A DNA stretch of 64,000 nt from the NCBI RefSeq assembly GCF_900095885.1, contig NZ_LT615367.1:1612001-1676000 (forward strand), written 5' to 3'. The position numbers were made by a program, and so were the translations under genes. Source of the DNA: Dickeya aquatica (GTDB taxonomy: Bacteria > Pseudomonadota > Gammaproteobacteria > Enterobacterales > Enterobacteriaceae). Below the pieces are notes generated by a model. That model was not told the DNA's origin and ran no database searches. It worked only from the letters and a program-made list of their open reading frames with translations. This document shows, in pieces, positions 35,766 through 43,791 of the stretch (its first letter is position 1; each line of letters starts with the position of its first letter).

Positions 35766-37024
35766 ATGACCGAAGAAGATATTTATCCATTATTAGGTAA
35801 ATTAGCCAATGGCCATGTTTATGCGTATGCCGTGCCATGCTGTGATTATCACAAACATCACGAGAGACAGCCGTTTATTCTGTTTTCCCTGAGTCAGGCA
35901 AATCAGTATGACGCCAGCCAGCAATTAACCACGCAACATATCACGGTTAGCGCGGATTGCTATGCCAGCACCATTGTTGCAGCGCGAAAATTACGTGAGC
36001 AGGTGGCGCGTGAATTATCTGTGCTGAAGCCTGTGAAAGCAGAAGAATATAACGATTTTGATGTCGAATATGACCAGTTCCGCATGACATTAACTATCGA
36101 TATTTCGCGCTAATTAAACTGTCGGCATTCATCGTTGGGTGTGCCCGCGCAGATAAAATTCGAGGGTGCGCACTAAAATAAAAGGTATAAAGAGATGTGG
36201 TATCAAACCGGTCGTTTATCTTTATTTAATGGCAGCAAAGTTGTGCTGGGAAATAACACCGCCTTTGCAGATAAAAATAATGGCGTGGTCGCTGGCGGCA
36301 TGTTACTGGTTTTTACCGACGGCCATATTCAGATTCATGAAATTGCCGGAGTGGTGTCTGACACCGAGCTTCTGCTGGCCGGTGAATATGCCGGTTGTAC
36401 GCAAAGTGGCGTGCGCTATGCCGTTCCGGTGTTTGGTCGTGATGATGGTTTTGACCATGCGGCCTATGTGGCACAGATAGCGGCGATCCTGGCGGGTTAC
36501 CAGTCACAACTGGCGCAATGGAAACAGGTGCTGACCGAGCACGGTCAGGTCACGTTAATGAACAGCGCAGGCCAGAGCGTGGTGGTGAAAACCCTGCCGG
36601 ATTTGACCGATGCGGTCAGCCGGATGATGGATAAAACCCTCAACGGTGCAGATATTGCGGATAAAGCGCAGTTTGTCGCCAATCTTGGCCTGAGCGATGT
36701 GGTGCGCAAATCTGACCTTGCCAGCCACACCCATACCGCGGCGCAGATTACCGATTTTACCGATGCGGTGCGCAAGGTGCTGGTCTCGACGCTGGCGGCC
36801 GGGCAGGGGGTATCACTGGCCTATGATAATATTAATCATCAACTGGTTATCAGTGCGACAGGCAATGGCGGCGGTGGTAACAGCGGTGGTGGTAACGGGT
36901 ATACGGTGGTGACGCGTGTGGGCGTGACGGCCAGTCAGAGTTTTACCTTCCCGCTGAGCACAACCGGCACGATGGATTACAGTTTCGAAGCCTTTGCGCT
37001 GAAGGAGGAAGCCGGACTGACGAA
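35633..37024 (+). repeat. 1.39-kb direct repeat, copy A (conserved 5' part of cassette A)
   Basis: Near-identical to 38516-39907 at a fixed offset of 2883 bases. It spans the leader, the whole 115-residue gene and the first 277 codons of the tail-fibre-like gene. Only scattered substitutions were seen by eye. Similarity stops abruptly at GCCGGACTGACGAA. Confidence 0.92.
35766..36113 (+). CDS. Small DUF3168-like (phage tail terminator type) protein, copy A
   Basis: 115 residues. The pattern of a short N-terminal helix, then NGHVYAYAVP, PFILFSL, the HITVSADCYAST strand, a helix with ARKLREQVARELS and a final DQFRMTLTIDISR strand resembles DUF3168-type proteins, which cap or complete phage tails. 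I recognise this by pattern only. It precedes the tail-fibre-like gene by 81 bases. Its twin at 38649 differs at just three residues (Pro/Ser, Gln/His, Val/Phe). No other tail, head or lysis genes are nearby, so its role here may be different, for example as a chaperone or export partner of the fibre. Confidence 0.65.
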   Translation: MTEEDIYPLLGKLANGHVYAYAVPCCDYHKHHERQPFILFSLSQANQYDASQQLTTQHITVSADCYASTIVAARKLREQVARELSVLKPVKAEEYNDFDVEYDQFRMTLTIDISR

Positions 37025-38369
37025 CCAGACGGCGATGCTGGAGTCGTTTGATGCAACCAGTAAAGTGAATTATAACCAAACTTCGTCACTGCTCTGGGAT
37101 GGCACCTTGAAACCCTACATCGGTGGTCAATTCTCGCTGACAGTACAAGGTTCGGTGTATTCTTCGCTTGTTGCTACCGATGTGGGTCAATTAACCGTGA
37201 GTGCGATGCCTGTTTCGCTGGTGCCGAAATTAACCTCTTCAACTTCAGCGACAGGCATTACCGTTTCACAAAGCAGCGCATTTAATAATGATCCTCGCTG
37301 GTATGGCTGGAAGGCATTCGATGGCGGTGTTACCGGTGAAGATTCGCGTTGGTCAACCCAGGCTGGTTTTCCCCAGTGGTTATCGGTTGCATTCAATGAT
37401 GCCAAGTCTGTTGATTACTACTTTATTATCTGTCGCCAGGATCTTTCTTCTGGCGGTGTACCGAAAGATTGGATTTTTCAAGGCAGTGATGATGGGATTA
37501 ACTGGGTGACATTAGACAGTCAATCCGGTGTGACTTTTACGCCTAATGAGAAAAAAATATTCAGTATCAATAAAGCAACCTACAAAAATTTTCGTATCTC
37601 TGTTTCTGCTGTGAACACGAATAGTAGCCTTGTGACTATTACTGAGTTTGGCTTGATGCAGCGCGAGCAAAAAATCTTATTGCGTTCTGGCAATACTTAT
37701 TACACCAGCGTGAATGGTGTGCTCACTCAGGTGGCTGCCCCCTCACAACCTGGCGATATTGCTGCCTTTGGTTTTATCAACTCAGGAAAAATTAGCGCGT
37801 TATCCTTGGCGGATAAACTCCCATTGAGTGTTGTCGCAGAAGGGGCAGGTGATGTTGCGGTGTCTTTCACTCCTGATGCACAAATGATTTTGCCGAAATC
37901 ATTGACCAGTGCTAAATCGTGGGTATCGATTAACTCAGCAAAACTGTCTGCAACCCTGACGGGTAAAGGTGTGGCTCTTATCGCCGTGTCTCGCGATCTG
38001 AACGATTGGTTCGTATGGAATGGGAATGCCTGGGTATCTATTGGGGGACTCTCTGCTGATAGTAACAGTGCGAATAAACTCATCGCAAATGGCATGACAG
38101 ACTCCACATTGGCTAAAATTACCGCAGCACAATGGGCATTGCTCTTTTCAGATACGAATGGCCAGCCTGATAAGTTAGGGTTTGCTTTAGCATTGAATGT
38201 ACCAGACCCATTATCAGACAACGCAATTGTTGATTCACTGACGTTGAATGTAAATAATGCTTCTGCCTGGAAAAAACAAACTGAAACCGAAGTGGAGATC
38301 CGCTGGTATCCCGATCAGGTGACATTTAAACCGGTGACCGCAGGTAATTATAAATTCGCTTATCAGTAA
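36195..38369 (+). CDS. Phage-tail-fibre-like protein with discoidin-like domain, copy A
   Basis: 724 residues, no signal peptide. Residues 1-110 match the N-terminal anchor fold of many tail fibres (MWYQTGRLSLFNGSKVVLG, then VSDTELLLAGEYAG). Residues about 140-220 include the SHTHTAAQITDF motif common in fibre shafts, and a Gly-rich GGGGNSGGGNG linker follows (225-235). From about residue 350 to 490 there is an F5/8 type C (discoidin) pattern: WKAFDGGVTGEDSRWST, FQGSDDGINWVTLDS, KNFRISV, the kind of domain that binds sugars. The last 35 residues are identical in the twin gene. The middle, from residue 278, is unrelated to the twin outside common fold motifs and is AT-richer than the 5' part. 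Confidence 0.75.
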   Translation: MWYQTGRLSLFNGSKVVLGNNTAFADKNNGVVAGGMLLVFTDGHIQIHEIAGVVSDTELLLAGEYAGCTQSGVRYAVPVFGRDDGFDHAAYVAQIAAILAGYQSQLAQWKQVLTEHGQVTLMNSAGQSVVVKTLPDLTDAVSRMMDKTLNGADIADKAQFVANLGLSDVVRKSDLASHTHTAAQITDFTDAVRKVLVSTLAAGQGVSLAYDNINHQLVISATGNGGGGNSGGGNGYTVVTRVGVTASQSFTFPLSTTGTMDYSFEAFALKEEAGLTNQTAMLESFDATSKVNYNQTSSLLWDGTLKPYIGGQFSLTVQGSVYSSLVATDVGQLTVSAMPVSLVPKLTSSTSATGITVSQSSAFNNDPRWYGWKAFDGGVTGEDSRWSTQAGFPQWLSVAFNDAKSVDYYFIICRQDLSSGGVPKDWIFQGSDDGINWVTLDSQSGVTFTPNEKKIFSINKATYKNFRISVSAVNTNSSLVTITEFGLMQREQKILLRSGNTYYTSVNGVLTQVAAPSQPGDIAAFGFINSGKISALSLADKLPLSVVAEGAGDVAVSFTPDAQMILPKSLTSAKSWVSINSAKLSATLTGKGVALIAVSRDLNDWFVWNGNAWVSIGGLSADSNSANKLIANGMTDSTLAKITAAQWALLFSDTNGQPDKLGFALALNVPDPLSDNAIVDSLTLNVNNASAWKKQTETEVEIRWYPDQVTFKPVTAGNYKFAYQ
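38261..38366 (+). repeat. 106-bp 3' direct repeat, copy A
   Basis: This stretch appears identical by eye to 41075-41180. It encodes the conserved C-terminal segment SAWKKQTETEVEIRWYPDQ and onward of both fibre-like genes. Together with the 1.39-kb repeat it brackets the variable middle of each cassette. Confidence 0.9.
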
Positions 38370-38444
38370 TCAAGAACTCTATATATCACTGCTTCTAAAC
38401 TATTTTTGGTTTAAAAATAACTTATTTAATTTTTCGTTTTTTGA

Positions 38445-38475
38445 ACGGGTCAGAAATGGCCCGTATTTATTTTTG
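38445..38475 (+). terminator. Terminator of cassette A
   Basis: Arms ACGGGTC (38445-38451) and GGCCCGT (38458-38464, one G-T pair) with a 6-base loop, followed by ATTTATTTTTG. Confidence 0.75.
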
Positions 38476-38515
38476 TGATTCGTCTCTTTTTATTTGTGGG
38501 TTGTTATTCAGTTAT

Positions 38516-39907
38516 GGCACAACAATCAGTCAGTGATAAGGCGTTACTAAATGCCTATGATAGTTATCGAAGCGAAACGCTTTAATTAAACCATCCCTTT
38601 TGTGGTTTCCCCCTGAAAGGTTCTTTTTTTATCGAAAAGGCTGAGAAAATGACCGAAGAAGATATTTATTCATTATTAGGTAAATTAGCCAATGGCCATG
38701 TTTATGCGTATGCCGTGCCATGCTGTGATTATCACAAACATCACGAGAGACACCCGTTTATTCTGTTTTCCCTGAGTCAGGCAAATCAGTATGACGCCAG
38801 CCAGCAATTAACCACGCAACATATCACGGTTAGCGCGGATTGCTATGCCAGCACCATTTTTGCAGCGCGAAAATTACGTGAGCAGGTGGCGCGTGAATTA
38901 TCTGTGCTGAAGCCTGTGAAAGCAGAAGAATATAACGATTTTGATGTCGAATATGACCAGTTTCGCATGACATTAACTATCGATATTTCGCGCTAATTAA
39001 ACTGTCGGCATTCATCATTGAGTGTGCCCGCGCGGATAAAATTCGAGGGTGCTCACTAAAATAAAAGGTATAAAGAGATGTGGTATCAAACTGGTCGTTT
39101 ATCTTTATTTAATAGCAGCAAAGTTGTGCTGGGAAATAACACCGCCTTTGCAGATAAAAATAATGGCGTGGCCGCTGGCGGCATGTTACTGGTTTTTACC
39201 GACGGCCATATTCAAATTCATGAAATTGCCGGAGTGGTGTCTGACACCGAGCTGCTGCTGGCCGGTGAATATGCCGGTTGTACGCAAAGTGGCGTGCGCT
39301 ATGCCGTTCCGGTGTTTGGTCGTGATGATGGTTTTGACCATGCGGCCTATGTGGCACAGATAGCGGCGATCCTGGCGGGTTACCAGTCACAACTGGCGCA
39401 ATGGAAACAGGTGCTGACCGAGCACGGTCAGGTCACGTTAATGAACAGCGCAGGCCAGAGCGTGGTGGTGAAAACCCTGCCGGATTTGACCGATGCGGTC
39501 AGCCGGATGATGGATAAAACCCTCAACGGTGCAGATATTGCGGATAAAGCGCAGTTTGTCGCCAATCTTGGCCTGAGCGATGTGGTGCGCAAATCTGACC
39601 TTGCCAGCCACACCCATACCGCGGCGCAGATTACCGATTTTACCGATGCGGTGCGCAAGGTGCTGGTCTCGACGCTGGCGGCCGGGCAGGGGGTATCACT
39701 GGCCTATGATAATATTAATCATCAACTGGTTATCAGTGCGACAGGCAATGGCGGCGGTGGTAACAGCGGTGGCGGTAACGGGTATACGGTGGTGACGCGC
39801 GTGGGCGTGACGGCCAGTCAGAGTTTTACCTTCCCGCTGAGCGCAACCGGCACGATGGATTACAGTTTCGATGCCTTTGCGCTGAAGGAGGAAGCCGGAC
39901 TGACGAA
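38516..39907 (+). repeat. 1.39-kb direct repeat, copy B
   Basis: Second copy of 35633-37024; see that entry. The near identity over leader, small gene and fibre N-terminus points to a recent duplication or to ongoing gene conversion. Confidence 0.92.
38649..38996 (+). CDS. Small DUF3168-like protein, copy B
   Basis: 115 residues, twin of the gene at 35766 with three amino-acid differences (IYSLLG, ERHPF, TIFAAR). Same spacing to its fibre-like gene and the same leader and ribosome binding region (AAAAGGCTGAG before the ATG). Retaining the pair with each fibre gene suggests the two proteins work together. Confidence 0.65.
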   Translation: MTEEDIYSLLGKLANGHVYAYAVPCCDYHKHHERHPFILFSLSQANQYDASQQLTTQHITVSADCYASTIFAARKLREQVARELSVLKPVKAEEYNDFDVEYDQFRMTLTIDISR

Positions 39908-41189
39908 TCAGGTTATTGTGAACAACTTTGATAATGGCACCGGCATGGTTGCAACAGAAGGTATGGTGTTTAATGGTGTAATGAAGCCATATACAGGGGG
40001 CGATACGACGCTGACAGTGAATGATAATGGAATTTACGAGGCGACTATTCCTGAAGTACAGATTAGCGATATTCAGGTATCTGCTTATACATCGATTACT
40101 CCGGTGTTAACATCAAATACAGCAGCATCCGGAATAACAGTCTCAGCGACGAGCACAAATGGGATTAATTACCCATGGAAAGCCTTTGATGGGAACACAT
40201 CAACCTACTGGTCGAATAACAGTGGTCCATCCGGACTCATTGTGATGTTCTCTGCCAGCACGACTGCCAGCGGGTATTATCTTGATGCGGCGCTGGCAGG
40301 ACCGCCTGGGGGAACTGGCTCTTGGGATTTTCAGGGCAGTGGTGATGGGAGCACATGGACAACACTTGATTCTGGAACCGGTAATAGAGTGACTGTTACG
40401 AGGTCATTTTCTCAACCGGTGACATACAGATATTATCGGCTATACCTTCCCGGGAGTGGTGGTTCAGTTTATGAAATGAAAATCCTCAATAATGTTCAAC
40501 GAGTGTTAATTCAGGCAAGTGATAATAAATACTATACCGTGATGAATGGTGAGCTAACACCTGTACCCTTGCCATCATCTGTTGCCGATATCTCAGCAGC
40601 AGGTTTTATCTCGTCTGGAAAGATAAAGAATATTATTGTGAAAAAACTGGTCTCGAACCAAGGGGGCAGTCTAAATGTTATTGTATCACCCACACCACAG
40701 GTTGCTAAAACTGCTGTCCTGACAAATATTAAATCATATAACTCGTTGTCTACAGTAACAGCAGCGACAGTGTTGACAGGTGCTGGTGCAGTAAAAATGG
40801 CTGTATCACGGGATGGAAATGAATGGTTTACATGGAATGGTAGTTCGTTTTTTTCTATTGGTGAATTAACTATTGATCGTGCAGGGGCAGATAAATTAAA
40901 TATGCAGGGGGTGGCAGCAACAACGTTGAATGCTTTAACTAATACGCAATGGGCATTATTTTATGCGGATGTACAGGGAGTTCCTGATTATATTTCCTTT
41001 GCGTTTGGTTTCTCTGTCCCCAATGGTGCTACGGATAACGCATTAGTAGATAAGGTTTTACTTTCAGCTATATTTTCTGCCTGGAAAAAACAAACTGAAA
41101 CCGAAGTGGAGATCCGCTGGTATCCCGATCAGGTGACATTTAAACCGGTGACCGCAGGTAATTATAAATTCGCTTATCAGCAACCGTAA
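39078..41189 (+). CDS. Phage-tail-fibre-like protein with discoidin-like domain, copy B
   Basis: 703 residues. The first 277 residues are almost the same as in copy A (differences such as Gly13Ser and Val31Ala), and the C-terminal segment AWKKQTETEVEIRWYPDQ is shared, with two extra residues at the end. The centre differs. It again contains a discoidin-like unit at about residues 345-475 (WKAFDGNTSTYWSNNSGPSG, FQGSGDGSTWTTLDS, YRYYRLYLPG), which aligns with copy A only at fold motifs. A later block (VKMAVSRDGNEWFTWNGSSFFSIGEL) parallels copy A's VALIAVSRDLNDWFVWNG. So the architecture is the same while receptor-facing sequence differs, as expected for alternative binding specificities. Confidence 0.75.
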   Translation: MWYQTGRLSLFNSSKVVLGNNTAFADKNNGVAAGGMLLVFTDGHIQIHEIAGVVSDTELLLAGEYAGCTQSGVRYAVPVFGRDDGFDHAAYVAQIAAILAGYQSQLAQWKQVLTEHGQVTLMNSAGQSVVVKTLPDLTDAVSRMMDKTLNGADIADKAQFVANLGLSDVVRKSDLASHTHTAAQITDFTDAVRKVLVSTLAAGQGVSLAYDNINHQLVISATGNGGGGNSGGGNGYTVVTRVGVTASQSFTFPLSATGTMDYSFDAFALKEEAGLTNQVIVNNFDNGTGMVATEGMVFNGVMKPYTGGDTTLTVNDNGIYEATIPEVQISDIQVSAYTSITPVLTSNTAASGITVSATSTNGINYPWKAFDGNTSTYWSNNSGPSGLIVMFSASTTASGYYLDAALAGPPGGTGSWDFQGSGDGSTWTTLDSGTGNRVTVTRSFSQPVTYRYYRLYLPGSGGSVYEMKILNNVQRVLIQASDNKYYTVMNGELTPVPLPSSVADISAAGFISSGKIKNIIVKKLVSNQGGSLNVIVSPTPQVAKTAVLTNIKSYNSLSTVTAATVLTGAGAVKMAVSRDGNEWFTWNGSSFFSIGELTIDRAGADKLNMQGVAATTLNALTNTQWALFYADVQGVPDYISFAFGFSVPNGATDNALVDKVLLSAIFSAWKKQTETEVEIRWYPDQVTFKPVTAGNYKFAYQQP
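41075..41180 (+). repeat. 106-bp 3' direct repeat, copy B
   Basis: Same sequence as 38261-38366 as far as I can see by eye. It ends six bases before the copy B stop codon. Confidence 0.9.
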
Positions 41190-41248
41190 TATGTCGTGTA
41201 AAACGTAACAGGTGAAATACGTGACGTAGTCTGGTGGTCACCCGTCTT

Positions 41249-41281
41249 ATCTGCCCGGTTTTCCGGGCAGATGTTTTTATT
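41249..41281 (+). terminator. Terminator of cassette B
   Basis: Perfect 10-base arms ATCTGCCCGG and CCGGGCAGAT around TTTT, followed by GTTTTTATT. Confidence 0.92.
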
Positions 41282-41290
41282 CTGACAGGA

Positions 41291-41845
41291 TTAACCGTGC
41301 AGTCGGCGGGCGATATCGGCAACACGGGCACCGTATAAACGGGCGGTTTCCAGATCGCCGGCCGGAATAGCATCGGCACCGGCGTCAGACGGTGACTGGA
41401 TGAGTGCCCCGGCAGAGCCACCGAGATTGTTGGCGTCGTTGCGAGTGGACGCCAGAGCATTCGCGGGCAGTTGACCCAGGCTCACCCAGATACCACCATG
41501 CTGTGCGGCCAGCGTTTGCAGGTAAATCAGCGTGACTTGCTTATCACCGTTCAGGCTGGCGCTGTTGGCGAAGCCACCAAAAATTTTGTCTTGCCAGCCA
41601 CGGGAATACCAAACTTTGGAGCTGGCATCGGCGAATTTTTTAAACTGCCAGGGCACATTGCCCATGTAGGTCGGTGCGCCGAAAATAATACCGTCGGCCG
41701 CATTCAGGGTTTCCCAGTCTGCTTCGCTAATATCACCATTATTGTCAATGGCAATCAGAGTCGCGGCCGCACTTTCAGCGACTACTTCAGCAATACGTTG
41801 GGTGTGACCATAGCCAGAATAATAAATAACAGCAATCTTGCTCAT
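41291..41845 (-). CDS. Flavodoxin-like NAD(P)H oxidoreductase (WrbA-like)
   Basis: 184 residues with a flavodoxin fold. The FMN phosphate loop is YYSGYGHTQRIAE (8-20), followed by GAPTYMGNVPWQFKKFAD and the flavin-stacking region NSASLNGDKQVTLIYLQTLAAQHGGIWVSLG, as in WrbA-type quinone reductases. It probably detoxifies quinones by two-electron reduction. A good ribosome binding site (TGAGGAAATACG) precedes the ATG. It is convergent with the fibre-like cassette, separated by that cassette's terminator. Confidence 0.85.
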   Translation of the reverse strand: MSKIAVIYYSGYGHTQRIAEVVAESAAATLIAIDNNGDISEADWETLNAADGIIFGAPTYMGNVPWQFKKFADASSKVWYSRGWQDKIFGGFANSASLNGDKQVTLIYLQTLAAQHGGIWVSLGQLPANALASTRNDANNLGGSAGALIQSPSDAGADAIPAGDLETARLYGARVADIARRLHG

Positions 41846-42166
41846 CGTATTTCCTCACGTCGGTTCAAAAAAACACAGCCTAAGAAGCATACGCCATGTT
41901 TGGTCATGTCGTTATAATATCGTGACAGGTTTTTTTTAACAATGAATTACCAATAAGTGCCTTGGTTACTTGCTGGTGACTATTTAATACTTAATACAGA
42001 AGGATTTTTTATTTCTTTTTGTTTTAATTTATAACAAAAAGAAATGAGCGGCGTGTTGAATGTAACCGCGTGGGAAATAAAGCGGTTTTTTTAATGAAGT
42101 GGTATGTGAGGGTTTACTGAAGCAGACGGCAATAAACCCACTTTTTGGTGTCTGGTATAATATAAA
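41846..42166. other. AT-rich region between the flavodoxin-like and glycosyltransferase genes
   Basis: 321 bases, both flanking genes on the minus strand. It contains a perfect AT-rich inverted repeat at 42011-42045. The promoter of the flavodoxin-like gene should lie in its left half. No gene seen. Confidence 0.5.
42011..42045. repeat. AT-rich 13-bp inverted repeat
   Basis: Arms ATTTCTTTTTGTT (42011-42023) and AACAAAAAGAAAT (42033-42045) with a 9-base spacer. It is 122 bases past the glycosyltransferase stop and about 165 bases before the flavodoxin-like start. It could be an operator for the latter or an atypical terminator for the former; there is no U-tract. Confidence 0.55.
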
Positions 42167-43216
42167 TTAATGTGTCACCCGTTTTATGCCGTCGCGGGCC
42201 GGGGGGTAATCGCCACATTTTTGGTAGAATTCCAGTGCTTGTGACTGCATTCCTGCGCACTCAAAAATCACACCGATATTGTAATTGGCTTTATAAGAAT
42301 TTACGCCTTCTTTATTGCCCGGTGGTGAGGAGGTACATAATAAAAAGGTATTCACGGCGAGCTGCAACTGGCCATTGTTCATCAATATCAGTGCTTTCAG
42401 GAATGTAAAATCGGTAGAGGAAAAATAAGATTCATAATCAAGGATGTTCATGGCTTCGGCATAGCTTCCTTGATTAATCAGGGCATAGCCATAGGTTTCA
42501 ACCAAGTCCTCCATATATTCATATGAAAAATTGGTTTCAAAGCGCAATGCATGCTGGAAAGCCTGAATGGCGGCGGTGTAATCTCGTTTTAGATAATAGC
42601 TTTTACCAAGCTGAAACAGTAAGTAAGGGTCTTCTGGTTCAGTTTCGAGTGCCTGTTTCAGCAATGTAATATTACGGGTTATCTTATCCGTCTGTTGCAG
42701 AATTTCTTTTTTATAACCGACATGATTGAGTGTTATCGGCGTGGTGAATGACTGGATTTGGGTATGGTTTTTTCGCGGTGTTACCTGTTCATGAATAATG
42801 CCAGTGTAATGGTATAGATTTTTATGAAATAAACGGTTAATACATTCACGAATGGTACTTTGGCCTGATTCATCATCAATGTAATTAATCCGCTCCACCC
42901 GCCCGATGGCTTTGGGGTGCTGTTTTATCAATGCATATAATGCTTCTATATCAATAGATTCAATTTCTTCGTCGGCATCAACCACCAATACCCAATCATG
43001 TCGGGCATACGTTAACGATGCATTACGGGCCGCTGAAAAATCGTTAACCCAGGTAAAATCATGTACGGAGTGGGTATATTGCCGTGCAATGGCCTGAGAG
43101 CCATCGTCAGAGCCGGTGTCAACAATCACGATATCGTCAAAATAGGGCATCAGCGAGGCCAGTGTACGGGCAAGATGCCTGGCCTCGTTTTTTATTATCA
43201 TGCAAACAGAAATCAT
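42167..43216 (-). CDS. Family 2 glycosyltransferase with C-terminal TPR repeats (SunS-like layout)
   Basis: 349 residues. The GT-A domain occupies about 1-190: ISVCMIIKNEARHLARTLAS, IVIVDTGSDDGS and the metal-binding DAD at 80-82 in WVLVVDADEE. Residues about 190-345 contain TPR-like helical repeats (EDPYLLFQLGKSYYLKRDYTAAIQAFQHAL, ANYNIGVIFECAGMQSQALEFYQKCG). This combination is seen in peptide or protein glycosyltransferases such as the SunS group and in many uncharacterised enzymes. The acceptor is unknown and no bacteriocin or flagellin gene is adjacent. It is noticeably AT-richer than the genes to its right, suggesting transfer. Confidence 0.78.
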   Translation of the reverse strand: MISVCMIIKNEARHLARTLASLMPYFDDIVIVDTGSDDGSQAIARQYTHSVHDFTWVNDFSAARNASLTYARHDWVLVVDADEEIESIDIEALYALIKQHPKAIGRVERINYIDDESGQSTIRECINRLFHKNLYHYTGIIHEQVTPRKNHTQIQSFTTPITLNHVGYKKEILQQTDKITRNITLLKQALETEPEDPYLLFQLGKSYYLKRDYTAAIQAFQHALRFETNFSYEYMEDLVETYGYALINQGSYAEAMNILDYESYFSSTDFTFLKALILMNNGQLQLAVNTFLLCTSSPPGNKEGVNSYKANYNIGVIFECAGMQSQALEFYQKCGDYPPARDGIKRVTH

Positions 43217-43316
43217 ATTTCCACCAGGCAGGTAAAAGAGGCCCGATTATCTCAAAAGGCCCCCGCAAGACAATTGCCCACCGGAGGGGCCGAGAAAACG
43301 CAGCCTGAAATACCGG

Positions 43317-43709
43317 TCAGAGCAGTGGAACCGGGCGGCCCTCATCATTGACGGCGACGAAATTGAACTGCCCGGTAATGACTTTTTGGCGGCCTTCTGC
43401 GTACATCTGCTCTAAAAAGACGCTCACATCAACGGTCAGGCTGGTTCGGCCAACGCGGCTGACCTCGCCGACCAGCTCGACAATAGTGCCTGAGGGGATT
43501 GGAGTGGTGAAGTTAATTTTCTCCGTTGAAACCGTCACCAGTGGTTTATGGCAAAAACGGGTCGCGGTAATAAACGAGATTTCATCCATCCATGCCAGAG
43601 CTGTGCCGCCAAATAATGTTGAGTGGTGGTTGATATTGGTCGGGAAAACCACTTTGGCGACGCGAGTGATGGCGTTTTCTATGCGTTCTTCGAGCGAGGG
43701 TTGCGTCAT
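43317..43709 (-). CDS. Hotdog-fold acyl-CoA thioesterase (YciA-like)
   Basis: 130 residues with a single 4HBT hotdog domain: FPTNINHHSTLFGGTALAWMDEISFITATR contains the conserved Gly-Gly and the Asp on the central helix, and TVSTEKINFTTPIPSGTIVEL is the typical following strand pair. Such enzymes hydrolyse acyl-CoA thioesters. It stands alone, with a weak ribosome binding site. Confidence 0.85.
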   Translation of the reverse strand: MTQPSLEERIENAITRVAKVVFPTNINHHSTLFGGTALAWMDEISFITATRFCHKPLVTVSTEKINFTTPIPSGTIVELVGEVSRVGRTSLTVDVSVFLEQMYAEGRQKVITGQFNFVAVNDEGRPVPLL

Positions 43710-43791
43710 GATACAACGGCCTGTCAGACAATCAGAGCCTGCATTTTACACCAATTCTGCCCGGTGCGATGCAGGCTCGGCGTACCGGTAT

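Noticed and set aside
35633..41189. Prophage or tailocin
   Set aside because: Only tail-fibre-like and DUF3168-like genes are present; no integrase, capsid, sheath, tube, lysis genes or attachment repeats could be found on either side.
35633..41189. Diversity-generating retroelement acting on the fibre genes
   Set aside because: No reverse transcriptase or template repeat is visible; the two middles differ wholesale rather than at adenine positions only.
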